8,141 nucleotides of DNA. Origin: an uncultured Actinomycetes bacterium. GTDB taxonomy: Bacteria > Actinomycetota > Actinomycetes > S36-B12 > UBA5976. A program made the translations under genes and the position numbers. This document shows positions 1 to 5,084 of this stretch, in pieces. The stretch spans positions 1 to 8,141 of the forward strand of contig CAJBBC010000003.1 in NCBI GenBank assembly GCA_903951185.1. The letters run 5' to 3'. The notes below the pieces were generated by a model. The model was not told where the DNA came from. It ran no database searches and saw only the letters and a program-made list of their open reading frames with translations. Numbering within the stretch: the first letter of the stretch is position 1; every line of letters starts with the position of its first letter.

Positions 1-504
1 CACCATGATCTTCGAGATGGCCAGAGTAATGGCTCGCCAGTTCGTCGGTTAATTGCTGCCGGTTTGTCAGGCACACATGTGGTGCAAATTGGAATCAGCG
101 ACTATGCAAACTCTGCTGAATATGCAAAACGAGCCCGTGAGTACGGGATCACGGTTATCACTCGCGATGCACTGCGTCGTCGAACGCTGACTGATGTAAT
201 GAATGAGGCCCTCGAAGTAGCGGGCGCTAGTGGCGGACCGATTCATGTCGATGTCGATGTCGATGTTTGTGATCGTTCTGTTGTGCCAGCTTGCCCAGCT
301 GCAGCTCCTGGCGGAATAAGCGCTGATGAACTTCGGCAGTTAACCCACCTGGCTTGTTTAAATCCGTCAGTAAAGTCTGTAGATTTCACGGAAATAGATG
401 CAACTATCGACACCCCAGATCAACGAACAGTACGGCTAGCAGCGCTTTGTATTTTAGAGGCCGCCGCCGCTATTGCAATTAGAACTAACAAGACTAAGAA
501 TTAG
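1..504 (+). CDS. Ureohydrolase-family enzyme (agmatinase / arginase / formimidoylglutamase-like), C-terminal part
   Basis: The reading frame is open from the first base, so the gene begins upstream; 167 residues and a TAG stop are visible. Ureohydrolases use a two-manganese centre to hydrolyse guanidino or formimidoyl groups. The visible part opens with HHDLRDG, which fits the family's D-A-H-x-D metal motif with its first Asp just outside the window. A second metal motif D-x-D-x-x-D lies at visible residues 86-91, followed by PACPAAAPGG, and near the end comes the TEIDATID segment. The NGSPVRRLI stretch after the first motif resembles actinobacterial proteins annotated as formimidoylglutamase or agmatinase, from memory only. 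The substrate cannot be decided: histidine-derived formimidoylglutamate, agmatine and arginine are all possible. The neighbouring aminobutyraldehyde-type dehydrogenase favours an agmatine/putrescine route. A TTG at 64 is not the start, because conserved sequence continues upstream of it. Confidence 0.85.
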   Translation, partial: HHDLRDGQSNGSPVRRLIAAGLSGTHVVQIGISDYANSAEYAKRAREYGITVITRDALRRRTLTDVMNEALEVAGASGGPIHVDVDVDVCDRSVVPACPAAAPGGISADELRQLTHLACLNPSVKSVDFTEIDATIDTPDQRTVRLAALCILEAAAAIAIRTNKTKN

Positions 505-532
505 TTAAGCAAATTTCTAAATAAATAACGAG

Positions 533-538
533 AGAAGG
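533..538 (+). promoter_or_regulatory. Ribosome binding site for the aldehyde dehydrogenase
   Basis: AGAAGG lies 7 bases before the ATG at 546 and is the clearest Shine-Dalgarno sequence in the window. It fixes this start and suggests the gene is translated from a transcript that also carries the upstream ureohydrolase; no good promoter is visible in the 41-bp spacer. Confidence 0.7.
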
Positions 539-545
539 TAAGTAC

Positions 546-1979
546 ATGACCACCTTGCAGAACTTTATTGGTGGAAAGTTCCTAGATCCAGTCAAGGGAA
601 ATATGATGGACATGGAAAATCCGGCGATCGGGCAAGTATATGGTCACGCGCCTCGTTCCACTATGGAAGATGTTGATTTAGCTTTTAAAGCAGCTGACGC
701 AGGTTTTCAAATTTGGCGACGTACTAGCCCAGCTGATCGCAGTTTGGCACTTTTCCGGATCGCTGATGAAATGGAACGCCGCTCTTCTGAACTTGTTGCC
801 GCCGAAGTGCAAGATACTGGAAAACCAGTTTGGTGGATGCGCGATGGGGAAATGGCTCAATGTATTGATCACACCAGATTCCACGCAACTTTAGCTCGCA
901 ATTTACCTGGTTACTCAACTGGAGAATATCTAGTTGGTTATGACTCAAGTGTGCGTCGTGAACCAGTGGGTGTTTGTGCTCAAGTTGCTCCGTGGAACTA
1001 CCCACTTCTTATGGCTGTTTGGAAATTTGCACCAGCAATTGCGATGGGTAATTCAATAGTTTTAAAGCCCTCCGATACAACTCCAGCCACTGCTGCGATT
1101 ATGGCGGAAATATTTAATGAGCATCTTCCAGCTGGCGTAGTTAACATTATTTTTGGTGATCGGGACACTGGTCGCGCAATGGTTGCACATAAACGTCCAG
1201 ACATGATCTCAATCACCGGCTCCGTTCGTGCCGGAATGGAAATTGCCGCAAATGCTGCGCCGGATTTGAAGCGCGTTCATCTTGAACTAGGTGGAAAAGC
1301 TCCAGTAGTTGTTTTTGCTGATTGTGATTTCGATCGAACCGTTGAAGAAGTTGCAACTGCTGGTGTAATGAATGCAGGTCAAGATTGTGCAGCTGGCTGT
1401 CGTGTAATAGTTGAAGAAAGTATTGCCAAAGAATTCACTGCGGCACTTGCTAAGCGCGTTGGGCAGTTCAAGTTTGGCGCACCAGAAGATGACAATAACT
1501 ATTACGGCTCGATTAATAGCGCAGCACAACTTGAACGGGTACAAGGTTTCATAGATCGCCTCCCATCTCATGCACAGATCCTTACCGGCGGCAAAGCTTC
1601 AAGACTCAATGGTGGTTATTACTTTGAACCAACACTTGTTGCTGGCCTAAAGCAAGATGATGAAATGATTCAAAATGAAGTATTCGCATCCGTCCAAACA
1701 ATCCAAACTTTCAAAAACGAAGCTGACGCAGTACGGATGGCTAACGATGTTGCTTATGGATTAGCCGCAAGTATTTGGTCAACAAATCACCAGAAAGTTA
1801 TTCGAGTCAGTCAAGATCTGGACTTTGGACAAATCTGGGTTAACTGCCACTTAGTTCAAGCAGGCGAAATGCCAAATGGTGGCTTCAAACATTCTGGACA
1901 TGGAAATGATCTTGGTGCCGAAGCAATTGAAGGCTACACCCGGGTTAAACATGTTATGAGCGCTACTGGCCGCGAATAA
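546..1979 (+). CDS. patD: Aldehyde dehydrogenase, probably gamma-aminobutyraldehyde dehydrogenase
   Basis: A complete 477-residue NAD(P)-dependent aldehyde dehydrogenase, the usual length for the superfamily. Catalytic residues are present at the expected spacing: oxyanion Asn151 in PWNYP, cofactor-binding Lys174 in LKPSDTTP, general base Glu247 in LELGGKAP and nucleophile Cys281 in GQDC. The wording around these motifs (PWNYP...AVWKFAPA, NAGQDCAA.CR, WVNCH...EMPNGGFKHSG, YTRVKHVM) is that of the PatD/YdcW group, which oxidises 4-aminobutanal to GABA in putrescine breakdown; other amino-aldehydes such as betaine aldehyde are possible. The conserved E-[IV]-F-G-P segment reads EVFAS (Glu378 kept, Gly-Pro replaced by Ala-Ser), which is unusual. 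It sits 41 bp after the ureohydrolase and ends just before a strong terminator, so the two probably form the end of one operon. Superfamily assignment is near certain; the substrate is inferred. Confidence 0.88.
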   Translation: MTTLQNFIGGKFLDPVKGNMMDMENPAIGQVYGHAPRSTMEDVDLAFKAADAGFQIWRRTSPADRSLALFRIADEMERRSSELVAAEVQDTGKPVWWMRDGEMAQCIDHTRFHATLARNLPGYSTGEYLVGYDSSVRREPVGVCAQVAPWNYPLLMAVWKFAPAIAMGNSIVLKPSDTTPATAAIMAEIFNEHLPAGVVNIIFGDRDTGRAMVAHKRPDMISITGSVRAGMEIAANAAPDLKRVHLELGGKAPVVVFADCDFDRTVEEVATAGVMNAGQDCAAGCRVIVEESIAKEFTAALAKRVGQFKFGAPEDDNNYYGSINSAAQLERVQGFIDRLPSHAQILTGGKASRLNGGYYFEPTLVAGLKQDDEMIQNEVFASVQTIQTFKNEADAVRMANDVAYGLAASIWSTNHQKVIRVSQDLDFGQIWVNCHLVQAGEMPNGGFKHSGHGNDLGAEAIEGYTRVKHVMSATGRE

Positions 1980-1994
1980 CGCAATCAAATACCA

Positions 1995-2029
1995 CCAAAA
2001 AGGCACCGATTGATTCGGTGCCTTTTTGG
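1995..2029 (+). terminator. Strong intrinsic terminator after the aldehyde dehydrogenase
   Basis: A perfect 15-bp inverted repeat: CCAAAAAGGCACCGA at 1995-2009 pairs with TCGGTGCCTTTTTGG at 2015-2029 around a 5-base loop (TTGAT). The A-tract on the left and T-tract on the right are part of the stem, so the GC core followed by T5 looks like a terminator when read from either strand. It begins 15 bp after the dehydrogenase stop and separates that unit from the ornithine carbamoyltransferase unit. Confidence 0.88.
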
Positions 2030-2032
2030 CAT

Positions 2033-2061
2033 TTAGTGCAAATTCAATAGTTAGATATGCT
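2033..2061 (+). promoter_or_regulatory. Possible promoter of the ornithine carbamoyltransferase unit
   Basis: A TATGCT box at 2056-2061 matches the actinobacterial TANNNT -10 pattern. TTAGTG at 2033-2038 lies 17 bp upstream but matches a -35 only weakly. Transcription would begin near 2068, giving a leader of about 20 bases that contains the ribosome site AAAGG at 2078-2082. A promoter is expected here because a strong terminator lies directly upstream; the exact boxes are a guess. Confidence 0.35.
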
Positions 2062-2077
2062 GGGACTCCAACTTCCC

Positions 2078-2082
2078 AAAGG
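2078..2082 (+). promoter_or_regulatory. Ribosome binding site deciding the carbamoyltransferase start
   Basis: AAAGG lies 6 bases before the ATG at 2089. It supports that start over an in-frame TTG at 2026, which falls inside the terminator stem and would add 21 residues not expected in this family. Confidence 0.55.
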
Positions 2083-2088
2083 CTAAGT

Positions 2089-3087
2089 ATGAATCTGAAA
2101 AATCGAGACTTTCTCAAGGAAACAGATTTCACTGCCCAGGAATTTGAGTACCTAATTGATTTAGCAATCGACCTAAAAGCCCAAAAAAAAGCGCGCAAAG
2201 AAATTCAACGGATGGTTGGGCGCAGTATTGCGCTTATTTTTGAAAAGACATCCACTCGAACCCGTTGTGCATTTGAAGTTGCAGCATTCGATCAAGGTGC
2301 ATTCACGACTTATTTAGATGGCTCCTCATCGCAGGTTGGTCATAAAGAATCTGCGGCAGATACGGCCCGAGTACTTTCTCGCTATTACGATGCGATTGAA
2401 TATCGCGGAAATGAACAGTCCTTAGTAGAAGAAATTGCTCAATATTCAGACGTTCCGGTTTATAACGGGTTAACCGATGAGTGGCATCCCACTCAGATGC
2501 TGGCTGATTTCATGACGATGATGGAGCACACAGGTAAGCGGCCTAAGGAAATTTCTTTCACTTATGTTGGCGATGCTCGCTCCAATATGGGTAATTCACT
2601 TCTAGTTACTTCAGCTTTATTGGGGGCTGACATTCGTATTGCTTCACCAAAGAAACTTTGGCCAACGGCAGAAATCCAAGCAACTGCAACAAAGTTAGCG
2701 GCGGCAAGTGGTGGCAAAATTCTGTTAACTGAAAATATGGATGAAGCTTTACCCGGATCAGATTTTGTGCACACTGATGTCTGGGTATCTATGGGTGAGT
2801 CTGAAGAAATTTGGAAAGAACGAGTTGAATTACTAGGTAGTTATCAAGTTAATTATGAAACTCTGGAAAAAACCGGAAATAAGAATGCGAAGTTTATGCA
2901 CTGCCTACCAGGGTTCCACAATGAGCAAACCACAGTGGGCCGGGCAATTGCTAATAAAACTGGTATGCACGATGGTCTAGAAGTTTCACATGATGTTTTC
3001 GAAGGCCCAGCTAGCGTGGTTTTTGATCAGGCTGAAAATAGACTACATACTATTAAGGCGATTATGGTCGCAACCATTGGTGATTAA
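2089..3087 (+). CDS. argF/arcB: Ornithine carbamoyltransferase (ArgI/ArcB type)
   Basis: A complete 332-residue cytoplasmic enzyme that interconverts ornithine plus carbamoyl phosphate and citrulline plus phosphate. Visible motifs in order: the carbamoyl-phosphate loop STRTR at 55-59, HPTQ at 133-136, the ornithine-binding D-x-x-x-SMG with Asp230 and SMG at 234-236, and HCLPGFHN at 271-278 with catalytic Cys272. The SMG loop argues against putrescine or N-acetylornithine carbamoyltransferase. Length and the C-terminal FDQAENRLHTIKA block match the E. coli ArgI / catabolic ArcB branch rather than the shorter ArgF common in actinobacterial arginine operons, from memory. HCLPGFH replaces the more usual HCLPAFH. 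It may therefore act in arginine catabolism or be the sole anabolic copy; no arginine deiminase or carbamate kinase is in view. A 15-bp gap to the next gene suggests co-transcription. Confidence 0.94.
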   Translation: MNLKNRDFLKETDFTAQEFEYLIDLAIDLKAQKKARKEIQRMVGRSIALIFEKTSTRTRCAFEVAAFDQGAFTTYLDGSSSQVGHKESAADTARVLSRYYDAIEYRGNEQSLVEEIAQYSDVPVYNGLTDEWHPTQMLADFMTMMEHTGKRPKEISFTYVGDARSNMGNSLLVTSALLGADIRIASPKKLWPTAEIQATATKLAAASGGKILLTENMDEALPGSDFVHTDVWVSMGESEEIWKERVELLGSYQVNYETLEKTGNKNAKFMHCLPGFHNEQTTVGRAIANKTGMHDGLEVSHDVFEGPASVVFDQAENRLHTIKAIMVATIGD

Positions 3088-3102
3088 GAAACGGATAATC
3101 GG

Positions 3103-4167
3103 ATGAGTAAATTATTTAGTCCAATTAAAGTTGGCGGCATCGAAATCAAGAATCGTGCCTGGGTATCAGCAATGTGTCAGTACTCAGCAGTAAATGGTTT
3201 AATCCAAGATTGGCATGCAGTTAATTACGGCGCCTACATAACCGGTGGCGCTGGTTTAGTGATGGTTGAAGCAACTGCGGTTCGGCCAGAAGGACGCATC
3301 ACACCGGGGTGCACAGGCATTTGGTCAGACCAGCAAGCCCAATTGTTAGCCGAAATCCCACGCTTTGCGCATCGTCATGGCGTCAAAGCGGGTATTCAAC
3401 TTGCCCACGCTGGCCGCAAAGCATCGGTATCTGAACCGTGGACTGGGCTCAAGTATGTTGAACATGCAGATGGTGGCTGGGAAACTGAAGCACCGTCAGC
3501 CATTGCATTTGAAGGTTATCCGGAACCTCGCGAATTAACCCTTGCTGAAATTGCAAAGCTTAAACTTGATTTTGCTGCTGGCGCAGAGCGCGCTCTTTCG
3601 GCCGATTTTGATTTAATTGAAATACATTCAGCGCACGGTTACTTACTCCATGAATTCTTATCACCAATTTCAAATAAACGAACAGACGAATACGGTGGCT
3701 CATTTGAGAATCGAATTAGATTACTTTGTGAGATCGCTAGCGAGTTGCGTTTAATTGTGCCAAGTTCACATGCTTTAGCTGTGCGGATTTCAGCAACTGA
3801 CTGGATTGATGGTGGCTGGGATATTGACCAGAGTGTTGAACTTTGTCGCGAACTTAAAGCACGTGGAATTGATTTAATTGATGTGTCTTCAGCCGGTATC
3901 TCCACAGCCCAAGACATTAAACTCGGGCCGGCTTATCAGACTGCATTTGCCGAAAAGATACATCAAGAAACTGGGATAGCCACAAGTGCAGTTGGTTCAA
4001 TCACAACTGGACCACAAGCTGAAGAAATATTACAACGTGGCGATGTTGAAGCAGTAATGATTGGTCGAGCTATGTTGGCAAATCCACATTGGCCAGCTCA
4101 AGCTGCAAATGATTTGGGTGAAGAATTGCCACTACCAAACCAATACTTACGAGCTGTCTTTAATTAA
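3103..4167 (+). CDS. Old Yellow Enzyme family NADH:flavin oxidoreductase (YqjM-like)
   Basis: A complete 354-residue FMN-dependent ene-reductase of the TIM-barrel Old Yellow Enzyme family; YqjM of Bacillus is slightly shorter. Features of the YqjM class are visible: Cys25 and Tyr27 in MCQYS near the N-terminus, QLAHAGRKAS, the paired substrate-binding histidines His175 and His178 in EIHSAHGYLLHEFLSP, the SNKRTDEYGGSFENRIR segment, and the phosphate-binding end VGSITTG...VMIGRAMLANP. Arg350 in the C-terminal QYLRAVF corresponds in position to the YqjM arginine finger that reaches into the partner subunit. Such enzymes reduce activated C=C bonds of enones, maleimides or similar electrophiles; the physiological substrate is unknown. 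It starts 15 bp after the carbamoyltransferase with only a weak ribosome site, so translation is probably coupled. No functional link to that neighbour is evident. Its stop overlaps the convergent transporter gene by 8 bp. Confidence 0.92.
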   Translation: MSKLFSPIKVGGIEIKNRAWVSAMCQYSAVNGLIQDWHAVNYGAYITGGAGLVMVEATAVRPEGRITPGCTGIWSDQQAQLLAEIPRFAHRHGVKAGIQLAHAGRKASVSEPWTGLKYVEHADGGWETEAPSAIAFEGYPEPRELTLAEIAKLKLDFAAGAERALSADFDLIEIHSAHGYLLHEFLSPISNKRTDEYGGSFENRIRLLCEIASELRLIVPSSHALAVRISATDWIDGGWDIDQSVELCRELKARGIDLIDVSSAGISTAQDIKLGPAYQTAFAEKIHQETGIATSAVGSITTGPQAEEILQRGDVEAVMIGRAMLANPHWPAQAANDLGEELPLPNQYLRAVFN

Positions 4168-5038
4168 TTTTTACTTTACTCGCAGCCAGGATTGAGCCGA
4201 TTAAAATAATTGGAAAAGCTAAAATCATTCCAGCAGTTAAAGGTTCGGCCAGAATTAAAATACCTAGGACTACAGCAACTGCTGGATTTATGTAGGTAAT
4301 TAATGTAATCCGACTCGGCCCAACTTCATCAATAGCTTTGAATAAAACCAAGAATGCGATGGCTGTACAAAGTAGCCCGAGGCTGACCACACTCAGGATC
4401 GCGTTAGTGGAAACTTGGTCAACTACTTTCCAACTCCCATTGCTAAATTGGTAGGCGACAATCGGTAAATAAAATAACATGGCAAAAAATTGAGACCAGG
4501 CGATAGTTCCACTACTTGGCACATCGCTTAGCATTTGCGAGATAATCACTGGCCCAAGTGCGTAACCAATTACGGCAAAAGCAACAATCGCTACTGACCA
4601 CCAGTTTTCAGCACGTATTTCGAAACCAACTAAGAGTGCCACACCGAATAATCCAATTAGCAAACCCGATACCCGTTTAGTGTTCCAGTTTCGATCTAAG
4701 CCGATTTGGTAAGTGATCACAGCATTTACAATCGGCACAGCAGCTACTAATAACCCAGTTAATGAACTGGATAGTTTTTGCTCCGCAAAGCCAAGAGCGC
4801 CAAACGGAATAACCATCTCGATTAGTGCAAAAGTCAGGATGCCTTTCCAATGGGTCCGAAGTACGCCGCCTTGTCCTTGGCGTAAAGCTAGTGGCAATAA
4901 AACAAGAGCGCCAAGAAGTAATCGACTAAAAACAACGACCGGTGGGGAAAGTTCTAGGACGGCAACCCGAATGAATAGATACGGTGTACCCCAAATCAGA
5001 CCAAGTACCCCAATAAATAGCCATCCGCGCTTAGTCAT
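4160..5038 (-). CDS. EamA/DMT-family transporter, ten predicted membrane helices
   Basis: A complete 292-residue inner-membrane protein with two tandem EamA repeats, roughly residues 5-137 and 147-286, each with about five hydrophobic segments. The N-terminal LIWGTPYLFIRVAV and the repeat-2 end TYINPAVAVVLGILILAEPLT are typical of drug/metabolite transporter superfamily exporters. Family members move amino acids, metabolites or drugs, and the substrate cannot be read from sequence. The ATG at 5038 has no Shine-Dalgarno sequence; instead a TAGACT box (minus strand, 5051 to 5046) lies 7 bases upstream, which fits a leaderless transcript. The gene is divergent from leuS across 46 bp and convergent with the Old Yellow Enzyme gene, so it is probably transcribed alone. 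No terminator hairpin is visible at its 3' end. Confidence 0.9.
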   Translation of the reverse strand: MTKRGWLFIGVLGLIWGTPYLFIRVAVLELSPPVVVFSRLLLGALVLLPLALRQGQGGVLRTHWKGILTFALIEMVIPFGALGFAEQKLSSSLTGLLVAAVPIVNAVITYQIGLDRNWNTKRVSGLLIGLFGVALLVGFEIRAENWWSVAIVAFAVIGYALGPVIISQMLSDVPSSGTIAWSQFFAMLFYLPIVAYQFSNGSWKVVDQVSTNAILSVVSLGLLCTAIAFLVLFKAIDEVGPSRITLITYINPAVAVVLGILILAEPLTAGMILAFPIILIGSILAASKVKIN

Positions 5039-5045
5039 AACTCAG

Positions 5046-5076
5046 AGTCTATTGGGGGATTAAACCCCAGTATTCT
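5046..5076. promoter_or_regulatory. Divergent promoter pair around an inverted repeat (transporter / leuS)
   Basis: The minus-strand box TAGACT (5051 to 5046) serves the transporter and the plus-strand box TATTCT (5071-5076) serves leuS; both fit TANNNT. Between them TGGGG (5053-5057) and CCCCA (5065-5069) form an inverted repeat with a 7-base centre. The 12-base arms 5046-5057 and 5065-5076 match as inverted repeats at 9 of 12 positions, and the dyad centre (5061) is the midpoint of the two boxes. No -35 sequence is recognisable on either side. Promoter function is inferred from position; the symmetry is directly visible. Confidence 0.5.
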
Positions 5077-5084
5077 TGGAGATT

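Noticed and set aside
64..66. TTG at 64 as the start of the ureohydrolase
   Set aside because: The frame stays open to base 1 and encodes the conserved HHDLRDG metal motif and NGSPVRRLI upstream of this codon, so the gene is simply cut by the window edge.
2026..2088. Longer carbamoyltransferase starting at TTG 2026
   Set aside because: This start lies inside the terminator stem, lacks a ribosome site and adds 21 residues with no family counterpart; ATG 2089 has AAAGG 6 bases upstream and gives the usual length.
2089..3087. Putrescine carbamoyltransferase instead of ornithine carbamoyltransferase
   Set aside because: The ornithine-specific SMG loop is intact at residues 234-236, and the C-terminal block matches the ArgI/ArcB branch.
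4713..5063. Plus-strand frame opposite the transporter gene
   Set aside because: It is the antisense of a well-supported ten-helix transporter, shows no domain and would cross the divergent promoter region.
5076..5084. leuS starting at TTG 5076
   Set aside because: The TTG overlaps the TATTCT box and has no ribosome site; ATG 5085 fits a leaderless start and loses nothing conserved.
5039..5084. T-box or leucine leader-peptide attenuator before leuS
   Set aside because: The whole spacer to the divergent gene is 46 bp, far too short for a T-box, and contains no leucine-rich small frame or terminator/antiterminator pair.
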